This document shows, in pieces, positions 16,377 through 25,050 of a stretch of 64,000 nucleotides of DNA. The notes under the pieces were generated by a model that saw nothing but the letters and a program-made list of their open reading frames with translations, was not told the origin of the DNA and made no database searches. Where the stretch lies: contig NZ_JACHYH010000001.1 in assembly GCF_014192715.1 (NCBI RefSeq), positions 868,001-932,000 on the forward strand. Reading direction: 5' to 3'. The translations under genes and the position numbers were made by a program. Position 1 is the stretch's first letter; each line of letters begins with the position of its first letter. Origin of the DNA: Luteibacter sp. Sphag1AF. GTDB lineage: Bacteria > Pseudomonadota > Gammaproteobacteria > Xanthomonadales > Rhodanobacteraceae.

Positions 16377-16946
16377 CTAGTTACCACATTCGCATTTGGA
16401 ATCCGAAGGCGGGGCATTCTTTGCTGCATAGATGAAGCCCTCCAGTTCAATGGTGGCGTCGTACATTCCGATTGCAACAGTGGCAAGACCGATAACAGCA
16501 GCAGTTCCTTGCACTGCTGCGGAGCTTCCGCCAGGCACCCCAAAGCCGCGCGCGACACTGGTCAGAACGTTCCTTGATCCCAAGAGGGGACCGCGAAAGC
16601 CACCAGCAGGGGCAAAGGATTTCGGCATCACGCCACCTGCAAGCGCAACAGCTGCAGGGCCCACATTGATTGCGTGATCCGACACGAAGTCCAAATAGCG
16701 ATCCCAATAGGTGCTGCAATCACGTGCTGGACACAACCCCAATGGATCGGTCGCACTCAGCGGGTTTCCACCGACATAGGCATAGGTGACTGGACCGCAG
16801 TTGAGTCCAATCAGATCACTCTGAATATATCGACCTGGTGCCGATTCGTAGTAGCGGTGAATGTTGTAGCTCACCCCGCTCTCGACATCGTAGTACTGGC
16901 AGGGAAAGCGCATGCTCGAACTTACGGACAAGCAGCATGTGCACAC
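16377..16946 (-). CDS. Orphan Rhs core end with variable tip 1
   Basis: The 189-residue frame opens with GTG at 16946 (ATG at 16913) and begins within an Rhs core: [41 protein letters not shown] and the cleavage-type DPLGL near residue 72. After this comes a variable tip of about 115 residues with hydrophobic stretches ([20 protein letters not shown]) and a Cys-Glu-Cys end. Rhs-like coding remains also appear upstream to about 17016 in another frame, so this is a truncated, displaced gene end. The core belongs to a different Rhs lineage from the intact gene. Toxin function is not proven. Confidence 0.7.
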   Translation of the reverse strand: MCTCCLSVSSSMRFPCQYYDVESGVSYNIHRYYESAPGRYIQSDLIGLNCGPVTYAYVGGNPLSATDPLGLCPARDCSTYWDRYLDFVSDHAINVGPAAVALAGGVMPKSFAPAGGFRGPLLGSRNVLTSVARGFGVPGGSSAAVQGTAAVIGLATVAIGMYDATIELEGFIYAAKNAPPSDSKCECGN

Positions 16947-17114
16947 TAGTTCCCGCGTTTTTTGCCACTTCTTCGATCTTCCAGTTCAGCGATGAACCCA
17001 TTGAGCAATAGCGCACCTGCGCCTACGCAAATCCTGTCCAAAATCCAGGTGTGCCATGTAGATTCCGCAGTACCAATTCGCACCATTGGGCAATCATATC
17101 TAAACAACGAGACC

Positions 17115-17543
17115 CTACTTCAAGAAACTAGTCGCACCTTCAATCACTTCTGGCGCCGCCAGCAAACAAATAGCAACAGCGCCTTTACCCGGCTCACGAG
17201 GCGATCCGAATGATCCTGTACTAATGAGCAACCGGTGCGGCTCTTGATAGACAGTAGCTGTTGATCTTCCCAGAAAAATTGATCTAATTAAGTATTTTTT
17301 ATACGGTTTTGGACAAACCAGCGATTCAGATCTTGCAACTTCAGGATCATCAATCACAAAAAGACTTTTCGTCAACCGATCCAGCGCTTCCGGATCATCG
17401 CCGAGATCAATATAGAGTGCAGCTGGCACTTCTTGCGCGTTGAAGAAACCCTTAGATTCGGGTAACCACGCCTCGCTCGCAGTCGCGGCGCTGGACATTG
17501 CCAAAGGAACGATCAATATCGAGAGTGCCTTCATTAACCTCAT
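17115..17543 (-). CDS. Exported protein coupled to the Rhs gene, likely immunity factor
   Basis: The 142-residue protein has a signal peptide (MKALSILIVPLAMSSAATAS) and a mature domain of about 120 residues, so it acts in the periplasm or envelope. Its ATG overlaps the TGA of the big Rhs gene (ATGA), the typical place of an immunity gene. The mature part has SLFVIDDPEVARSESLVCP and GSFGSPREPGKGAVAICLL, with two cysteines that could form a disulphide. I do not recognise the family. An exported immunity protein would fit a protease toxin acting outside the cytoplasm. A later ATG at 17534 is also possible. Confidence 0.65.
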   Translation of the reverse strand: MRLMKALSILIVPLAMSSAATASEAWLPESKGFFNAQEVPAALYIDLGDDPEALDRLTKSLFVIDDPEVARSESLVCPKPYKKYLIRSIFLGRSTATVYQEPHRLLISTGSFGSPREPGKGAVAICLLAAPEVIEGATSFLK

Positions 17544-20500
17544 CGCTGCCACCACCGTTTATGAGCTTGAATGATTGCCTTTACATCCCTAGGAGACACC
17601 GTGCCATTGAAGTCGCCCATGATGTCGCCCTCCCAGCCCGGGGCCGGCTGGGTTTCTCGGACTCCACCATCACAGAATTCAATGTAATGATCGCGCAGCC
17701 CCATTAGATGACCGGCCTCATGCGAGACGACCCAGTCCTGTCCATCTTCATACCATATACCGGTATTGCCACCCACCTCACTCACTTTCGACGTACCCTT
17801 TCCGGGCATAACAGTGATGGTGTTTGAATCCTTAACACCGGGTCCGCCAGGAACAACTTTAGTCCTGACATCGTATCCACCCCATGTTCCTGACCACTGA
17901 GATTCAATCTTGCTATTCCAAGCGGAAATTTTTTGCTGACTTACAGAGATACCATTTAGACCTACGTAGGTGATTGGCAACGTAATAGTCACAATATTCC
18001 CTTTCACATTTACTGTAGCCGCCAAACCCATACTATCTCGGGACGAAATCGGCGCTGCCCCGACATATTGATAACTATTCAGCCCACCCCCAAGCTGAAT
18101 GGGATCCTCACTGATAAACTGCGCCCGCTCCGGATCGTAATACCGCGCACGGTAATAGTAGAGCCCCGTCCCATCATTCTCTCGGGCGGTGTACTGATAG
18201 CCATTGTCTGCCGACAGTATCGAGTGACCATTGCCATAAGCGTCATACGAGTAGCGCTGCGTCAGGGCGCCACTTGAATCTGCAAGTGCGAGCACGCTCC
18301 CCAAAGCATCCGTCATGAAATAACTGGTCGACTGGCCGTCCGTGCGTGCAATGCGCTCGTCCACGCCCAGGCCGTTCAAGAATGTGGTGGTCATGCCCGG
18401 CTTGGTTTCCATCACGGAATTCAGTCCGTCGTACAGGTAGATGGTCTTGATGCCATCGGTGGTCTTTGACACGCGGCGGCCGAACGGATCGTAGGTAAAT
18501 GTCGCCAGGGTCTGCGTGCCCTGCGTCACTTGCAGCAGCCGGTTTCTGGCGTCCCACGTGTATGAGCGAATGCCGTCGTTGAGGACATTTCCGTTGGTGT
18601 CATAGGAAATATTTCGTCCGTTGAACGATGTCTCCCTGTTGTTCGCATCGAATGTGGCGAGGGAACTCGTCGGGTTAGTGAGGACGTTGGGCGCGAAGCT
18701 ACCTGTCTGCGCTGTCCGGTTGCCACTTGCGTCGTACCCATAGCCCATGTCGCCCAAGGTCGTGCCGTTCTTGTCGACGTAGCGGATGGCCGTCAGTTGG
18801 TTCGCATCGTCGTATGCGTACGACTTGATGATGCCGTTGGGGAGCGTGAACGTCGCCAGACGGTCGACGGTGTCGTAGTCGTATGCAACGTGCGCTGCGC
18901 CCTGATCAATGGTCTTGACCTGGTTGTTTGTGTCGTATCCGTACGTCACCACCGGCAGCGTGCCGACCTGCATGCTTTTGCGCAGGCCGTTGGCGAAGTA
19001 CGCATAGGCTACGGCGCCCTGGGGCGAGGATTCACTGACTACCCGGTCCAGTCCGTCGTAGGCGCGGGTGATGACGCCATAGGTGGAGTCGCTGACCTGG
19101 GTGGGACGTCCGGCGGCGTCGTAGCCATCCACGGACACGGTGCTTCCGTCCGCGTAAGTCACCCGCGTGAAGCGGTTCAGCGCATCCACGGCATCGAACT
19201 GCGCTACCTGGCCTTTTCTGTCCGTGTGGGAAAGCGGGTTTCCTGCCGTGTCATAGGACCAGCGCTCCGACTGATGGAGCGCATCGGTCCTCTGGATGAG
19301 ACGGTAGGCGGCATCGTAGGCGTACTGAATGCTCCCGCCACCGGGCAAGGTCACCTGCATGACATGCCCTTCCCCGTCGTATGCAAGCTGCGTGACCTTG
19401 CCACGCGCATCCGTGGAGGTCAGAAGACGGTCGTTGGTGTCGTAGCGTCGAAGCGAGTAGTTGCCCAGCGGATCCGTCACCGACGTCATTCGACCCAGGC
19501 TGTCGGTTGACAGAAGCGTCTTCCGGCCCAGCGAATCTACGATGCTGCGAAGATCACCCAGCAGATATTCGAAGCGCGTCTGACGCCCGGCGAAATCGGT
19601 GATCAGCACCGGCTGCCCGCTTGTATTGCAGGTAATGCTGGTGCTGCGTCCCAGCGGGTCCATGACGCTGCGAAGGCAGCCGTCCAGATACGTATATCGC
19701 GTGACCCGCCCAAGCTCGTCCTCCGAACTCAATGGATGATTGTCATCCGTCCAGGTGAAACGGCGGGTCACGGCATTCGGCGTGCCTGATAGTTGCGTGA
19801 TCGACAGCGGATTGCCGCGCTCGTCCCAGGTAAAGCTCGTCGTTCGACCGAGCGGATCAGTTCGCGACAACACGAGGCCATTGGCATCATGGGTGTAGCT
19901 GGTGGTGGCCTCAAGTGGCTTGCCCGCAGCGGCCGTTTCGGTCGCCGGATACCCGGACGCATCGAAGACAACTTTTCGTACGTGACCCAGCGCATCGGTA
20001 ACGTCGGTTTCGGACCCGCTTGCCGGATAGCTGAACTGTAGCGCCGCACCGCCGGCGCCAACCTGCTTGACGACCTGCACGCCACAATAGGTATTCGCGG
20101 CGACAGTGGTCCCATTTCGATCCACTATGCTGGAAATCGTGCTCGGCACAGGACTGGCGCAGCCACCTGTACTTGCCGTGGGCAAGCTGAAATCTTCGTT
20201 GTATTTGTACCGTGTCGTGGTCTGATCGGGATAGGTGACCGTGTCCAGAAAGTACATGGGCGTCGACACAGGAGAACTCCCCGCGCCACCCGCCGACCAT
20301 CCAGCGACCGGAAAGTTGGTCTTGTGGTAGCTATACGTCCAGGTGCGTCCGATATTGTCGGAAATGGAAGCAATATTGTTGTCGCTGTTGTACGTGAAGC
20401 TCAGAAAGCGACCACTCGGCGAAATCACTTGCTGGATAAGGCCGCCCACGCGAATGATCTGTACCCGGTTGTCGAAGTTGTCCCTGATCTCGTAAAGACC

Positions 20501-23080
20501 AGTGAAGGGATTGAAAAAGTAGTGCATGCCGTCGGGTGTGTTTACGACGTAGCACTCGGTAATGGTAGGGCCACATTGCGCGGGAGTAAGTCGCGCGTCC
20601 ATGGTGGTTCCCGCATAGGCCTTGACGTTACCCGTGTATACCCAGCTTCCGTCGCCGCCTGGATTTGGCGGTACGGCAGTAAGCGGGGAAAGCAATGTGC
20701 CGTCAGGCAGGCGTACACCCGTGTTGGTCCAGACGCCGTTTACATAGGTGTCGAAGTTGGAGCGCCAGCTGCCAAAGCCGCGTCGGTCCTGAACGGCGCT
20801 TGCGTCCTTGAGCGCGGAGTTGCCTATGGAGTGCCACGTGCGGGTGATGCCGATGGGGATGACGTCCTTGATCGCCACGTCCGTCACGTTTTCCACAAGC
20901 GTGCCGCTCAGCAGGTCAACCGGATCACCACAGCACGCACCGCCGGGCTTCGCCGCGTCGGCATCCCCCGGATGCTGGTTGCTCATGTCCCAGCTCGCGG
21001 CGGTGAGCGTCGCCAGATGCACGCCCGCCTCTGCTTTCAGTTGAGTTCCATCTGACGTGACTTCGCCCTTTCCGTACGCACGCCACCCATCCGTCGGGCT
21101 ATAGGCAATAAAACTGGCAACGTGACCCGCAGGCACATGACCGTAATTCGGATACGTAAGCGTAATTCCCTGAGGCTGATCAGACCTTACGTTCTGAACC
21201 GCCCCGCCGCCAGGCTGCAGACTGAAGTACACCGCGAAATTGACGGGAGTCGGGTAGGGAGCCCGATCGGTTGGCATGGGAACAATGGCGATTTCACTGA
21301 CAACTTTTCCATTCCGATCCCGGAATACCGTGCCTGCCGGAATATGCACTTCCAGGCCGGGCATGTCCGGATGGGTGACGACCATGTCGTGAATGGTGGG
21401 CGAAGGGAGTTCGATACGATCCCGTTCCAATATCCGCGGCATGTACATGCGGAATGGCAATGTTGTCCCACCCGTCACGACATTGACGCTGACCTCGAAC
21501 TGTCCGTAACGATGGCTCGCGTCATTCGCGGAGCTACCGTCCACGAACAACGTCGCGTCACCCACGGGAACACCCGAAAGAAGGAATGTGCCGTCTGCCA
21601 TGGTAAACGTGGAAGCCTTACCCGCGCTGATGCGCGCACCGGCCATGGGACGGCCGTCAACCAGACGAACCTGGCCCGAAACGGAGGAGACGTCGGCCGA
21701 TAACAGCGCTTTTGCGACTTTCTGCTGGCGCTTGGGTAGTGCGCGAACCACATCGCCGGCTGCCATATCGGGCACGTTTACACGCCAATGTCCGCCATCC
21801 GGCGCGCCAGCGTTGTCCTGACCCGGATACCAGGCGCCATCGGCGAAGTAGCTCTTGTCCCGACATAAACGGATTGTTCCGCGCGCGCCCTTGGTACACA
21901 CGTGAGAGCCGTCGCCGCGTTCCTGTGCTCCATCGCCAGTGCTTCGATAAAGGGTCATGGCGGCAGGCGCTGTCGATCCTGCTCCGCGCACGGCAGCGGA
22001 AGCCGAAGCGGCGGAAGACGCCGCGCGGGCATCGGAGACATCACCATTTGCATAACCGATGAATTCGGTGGTGAAGCCAAATGCAGTAAAGGGAAGTTGC
22101 TGCTTTGCGAGGCCCCGAACACCCGCAATGGCTACCGTGTAATGCGTCCCGGGTAGAAGGTCCGCCTTGGGCGTTACAAATGCCAGCCGCCCCTGAACAC
22201 CGACAACCGTTGCATCAACGGGACCGGCAGGTCCGACCAGGGAAATGGTTGCTCGTGACGCGGTTGCTGGGTCCAGGTCGGTACTGAAACGCAAGCCTAC
22301 TGTTCGCCCGACCTCCACACCGGAGGCATCTCGCGCAGGAGAGGAAGCTACAAGCGACAGCGACGCCGGATCGGATACGACCGTTGCGCTGTCGGCGAAC
22401 GTGTTGGATACGGCATCGAACCGCTGGGCCTCCTGAATCGCGTGGAGGCTGGCATCAAAGCCACCCCACACAAGAACGCTTCCATCAGCCTGGAGTTCGC
22501 TGGACTGAAGAAAGCGCGGCTGAGCGGATGTCGCAATATTGATCCTCCGGCGTCCGACAGGGTCCCAGACGCTTGCCTGCTCAAACAATCGCTGTGTTCT
22601 GTTCCAGCCGCCCGTGACAAGCACGCGCCCATCGGTCAGAACCGTGAAACGTAATCCCAGGCCAGAGGAAAGCTCGGGAATAACGGCCGGATCGAAGGTG
22701 CCCGATTCTGGATCGAACCAAAGCCCCTCATCAAATAGACGGCCATCATTGTCGGCGCCACCCCAAATGAGGACTTTTCCATCGGGCAAAACGACAGAAG
22801 CCGCGCCCATTCTGCGTTCCGGCAAGGGAATCGCCTGTCGCTCACTGGAATTCGCACGACGCATGAAAACGTGACGGGAATCGACGCTCAGGGAACGCCC
22901 ATCCGGTAGCAGCACGGACTGCGCCTGGCTCGCCATACCATCCAGGTCTTCCGGAGACACAACCAGATCGGGCCCCAGAGGCAACTTGCCAGCGACGACG
23001 GAACCTATGCTTAGGCCAGCGAGCGCCGCAACGCCCAAGCCCAGCGCCGTAATCCGGAAACCATCCTTCAGCCCGATCAT
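17540..23080 (-). CDS. Rhs/YD-repeat protein with C-terminal metzincin-like zinc protease tip
   Basis: The 1846-residue protein starts with a hydrophobic export or anchor segment (about residues 9-31). Next are Kelch/galactose-oxidase-like repeats (about 40-230), a Big_5-type Ig domain (about 240-350), a carboxypeptidase-regulatory-like domain (about 460-520), a DUF6531 start (CCGDPVDLLSG, near 715) and YD repeats. The Rhs core ends with GLYYYRARYYDPERAQFISE and RDSMGL (D1682). The remaining 160 residues are the variable tip, with HEAGHLMGLRD (H1787, E1788, H1791, D1797) and a probable Met-turn at M1821 (GDIMGD). This fits a metzincin-type protease toxin. No VgrG, PAAR or other T6SS part is nearby, so the export route is unclear. 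The ATG at 23080 follows AAAGGA. Confidence 0.9.
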   Translation of the reverse strand: MIGLKDGFRITALGLGVAALAGLSIGSVVAGKLPLGPDLVVSPEDLDGMASQAQSVLLPDGRSLSVDSRHVFMRRANSSERQAIPLPERRMGAASVVLPDGKVLIWGGADNDGRLFDEGLWFDPESGTFDPAVIPELSSGLGLRFTVLTDGRVLVTGGWNRTQRLFEQASVWDPVGRRRINIATSAQPRFLQSSELQADGSVLVWGGFDASLHAIQEAQRFDAVSNTFADSATVVSDPASLSLVASSPARDASGVEVGRTVGLRFSTDLDPATASRATISLVGPAGPVDATVVGVQGRLAFVTPKADLLPGTHYTVAIAGVRGLAKQQLPFTAFGFTTEFIGYANGDVSDARAASSAASASAAVRGAGSTAPAAMTLYRSTGDGAQERGDGSHVCTKGARGTIRLCRDKSYFADGAWYPGQDNAGAPDGGHWRVNVPDMAAGDVVRALPKRQQKVAKALLSADVSSVSGQVRLVDGRPMAGARISAGKASTFTMADGTFLLSGVPVGDATLFVDGSSANDASHRYGQFEVSVNVVTGGTTLPFRMYMPRILERDRIELPSPTIHDMVVTHPDMPGLEVHIPAGTVFRDRNGKVVSEIAIVPMPTDRAPYPTPVNFAVYFSLQPGGGAVQNVRSDQPQGITLTYPNYGHVPAGHVASFIAYSPTDGWRAYGKGEVTSDGTQLKAEAGVHLATLTAASWDMSNQHPGDADAAKPGGACCGDPVDLLSGTLVENVTDVAIKDVIPIGITRTWHSIGNSALKDASAVQDRRGFGSWRSNFDTYVNGVWTNTGVRLPDGTLLSPLTAVPPNPGGDGSWVYTGNVKAYAGTTMDARLTPAQCGPTITECYVVNTPDGMHYFFNPFTGLYEIRDNFDNRVQIIRVGGLIQQVISPSGRFLSFTYNSDNNIASISDNIGRTWTYSYHKTNFPVAGWSAGGAGSSPVSTPMYFLDTVTYPDQTTTRYKYNEDFSLPTASTGGCASPVPSTISSIVDRNGTTVAANTYCGVQVVKQVGAGGAALQFSYPASGSETDVTDALGHVRKVVFDASGYPATETAAAGKPLEATTSYTHDANGLVLSRTDPLGRTTSFTWDERGNPLSITQLSGTPNAVTRRFTWTDDNHPLSSEDELGRVTRYTYLDGCLRSVMDPLGRSTSITCNTSGQPVLITDFAGRQTRFEYLLGDLRSIVDSLGRKTLLSTDSLGRMTSVTDPLGNYSLRRYDTNDRLLTSTDARGKVTQLAYDGEGHVMQVTLPGGGSIQYAYDAAYRLIQRTDALHQSERWSYDTAGNPLSHTDRKGQVAQFDAVDALNRFTRVTYADGSTVSVDGYDAAGRPTQVSDSTYGVITRAYDGLDRVVSESSPQGAVAYAYFANGLRKSMQVGTLPVVTYGYDTNNQVKTIDQGAAHVAYDYDTVDRLATFTLPNGIIKSYAYDDANQLTAIRYVDKNGTTLGDMGYGYDASGNRTAQTGSFAPNVLTNPTSSLATFDANNRETSFNGRNISYDTNGNVLNDGIRSYTWDARNRLLQVTQGTQTLATFTYDPFGRRVSKTTDGIKTIYLYDGLNSVMETKPGMTTTFLNGLGVDERIARTDGQSTSYFMTDALGSVLALADSSGALTQRYSYDAYGNGHSILSADNGYQYTARENDGTGLYYYRARYYDPERAQFISEDPIQLGGGLNSYQYVGAAPISSRDSMGLAATVNVKGNIVTITLPITYVGLNGISVSQQKISAWNSKIESQWSGTWGGYDVRTKVVPGGPGVKDSNTITVMPGKGTSKVSEVGGNTGIWYEDGQDWVVSHEAGHLMGLRDHYIEFCDGGVRETQPAPGWEGDIMGDFNGTVSPRDVKAIIQAHKRWWQR

Positions 23081-23155
23081 TCAAAGTCCTTTAGTGCTTC
23101 TGCGAACGGGCCGCACTGAACGGCCTGTCGATAAACATGCATTCGTTGGGCAAAG

Positions 23156-25050
23156 CTACTGGAGCGAAATTGTCATCGTCGCGGGAACGCCGTTGTTGGG
23201 AGCCAGCGTCACCGTGTAAGTACCAGTCACTGGCAGGCTCGGCAGCGTGTACTTGCCCGACGTCATGGACGTGGATGCGATACGCGCGCCACTTGGCTGG
23301 TAGACCGATACGGCCATGCCTTGCCCGGAAGGCGTGCTCACGTAGTTGGAAAGGTTGATCGAAACCACCTGCCCCGCCGTTCCACCGAACGTCAGTCGCG
23401 CCACCTGTCCCTGACGAGGAAGGTTCACTCCCAGTGAGTTACCGAACGCCAGGGTCCCGGTTACGTCTCTGGTCAGCGTCGCAGCAGCGGTGAAGGATGC
23501 CGCCCCCGGATAGGAGGAAACGACAACCGAGTACGTTGCCGCCGCCAGTCCCGAGAGCGAAACTCTGCTCGCGCCCGCGCTTGCTGACTTATCCAGGGAT
23601 CCGCTTGTCAACAACGAACCGCTCGGGTTGTAGACGTAGTAGTTGATACCGGTCGAAGGCGTGCTCATCGAAAGAGCACCAAATCCAAGTTCCAGGTTGT
23701 CCCCAACCGATGTATCAAAGGTGTAGTAGACGTTCTGTCCCAAGCCTGCGGCAGGAGACAAACTGGGACCGTCAGCGACAAGCTTCCCCCCTGCCTGCGG
23801 CAGCAGGCTCACTTGCCCGGAAGCGATCGCCCCGTTGTCTGGACTGATGACGACGGTATAGGTGCCGCTGGCCGCGAGATTTCGGACGTTGAGAAGTCCC
23901 GCCGTCGCGACGTCAGACGTGGCCAGACGCGTGCCATCGGGAGCGTAAACGGACGTGGTGACCGTGGTTGCCGAAGGCGTGGTTGTAAATGCCGTAGCTC
24001 CTACGGCAAGCGTTTGCCCGGATGTCCCGCTGAAGTTCAGCCGAAGCGCCTGACCCTCGCGGGTCAGATTGAAAGATTGAGTTTGGCCGAAGTCGATCGA
24101 ACCGGTGACGTTGCGGGTCAGCGTTACCGATCCGGACGTCATGCAGTTTGAAATCACGACGGAATAGCCGCCACCCGCCAGCGCCCACAAATGGACGCCA
24201 AGGCGGCCCGTGTTCGCTGTTCCACCGCCCACGTAGGTGTTTTTAGAATCGTAGACCGAGACCGTTGCCGACGAACAGCCACTTCGTAGCGTTATGCCCG
24301 TGACAGCAAGCTCCAGGTTGTCCGCCGCTGCCGCGCTAAACGTGAAGTAGCTGACCTGCCCGGGAATGGGTGCGGGCTGCTGAGATGGCCCGTCCACGGT
24401 CAGAGAGCCACCTGCCTGAGGCGCCAGCACCAGTTGGAGCGACATAGGCAAACCATAGGACTGCCTCACCAGCACGGTATAGCGTCCCGAGGCGGGCAAA
24501 TTTTGCAGGTTTACCGCACCCGGTGCCGTAAACGAGGTGCTGTCCACGAGGGTCACGCCATCCGGTCGGACAACACTGATCTGCACGGCTTTCGCGCTGG
24601 GTATCGTGGTGATATTGCTTAAACCCAGAGCCAACGTGTCGCCCGCGGACGCGTCGAACGTCAACCTTCCGGACTGCCCCGGTCGACCGTAAGAAAGAAC
24701 AAGGGGTTGTCCAGGCACCAGTGATCCGGTGACATCACGCGTAAGCGTGGCCTGGAACGCCATGGGGCCACGATCACCCGACGCGACGGTAATTGAGTAT
24801 GAACCGCCAGCAAGATTCGGCAACGGTACTCGACATGACGCGCCATCATTGATCGCTGTGCAGAAAATGGTTCCGGCGATGTACGTGTTACGTGAGTCGT
24901 AGACCGATACGTTGGCTTGTGTGTAGCGTCCGCCGGCCATCGCAATACCGCTTAGTGCGAACTCAAGGTTGTCGCCCGCCGACGCTGTAAAGTTGAACGT
25001 CGCATTGACGCCCGCCGTAGCGCTTATCCCAACCGATGGGCCGTCTATGG
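23156..25050 (-). repeat. Three tandem ~210-residue coding repeats
   Basis: Within the exported TIG protein, units begin at about residues 480, 694 and 902, each at a DGPS motif. The DNA period is about 620-640 bases. The copies are clearly divergent at sequence level, so the duplication is old rather than a recent slippage. Confidence 0.7.

Noticed and set aside
17540-23080. Type VI secretion Rhs effector
   Set aside because: No PAAR domain, VgrG, EagR chaperone or T6SS structural gene is present; the N-terminus has a hydrophobic export-like segment, Kelch and Ig-type domains instead.
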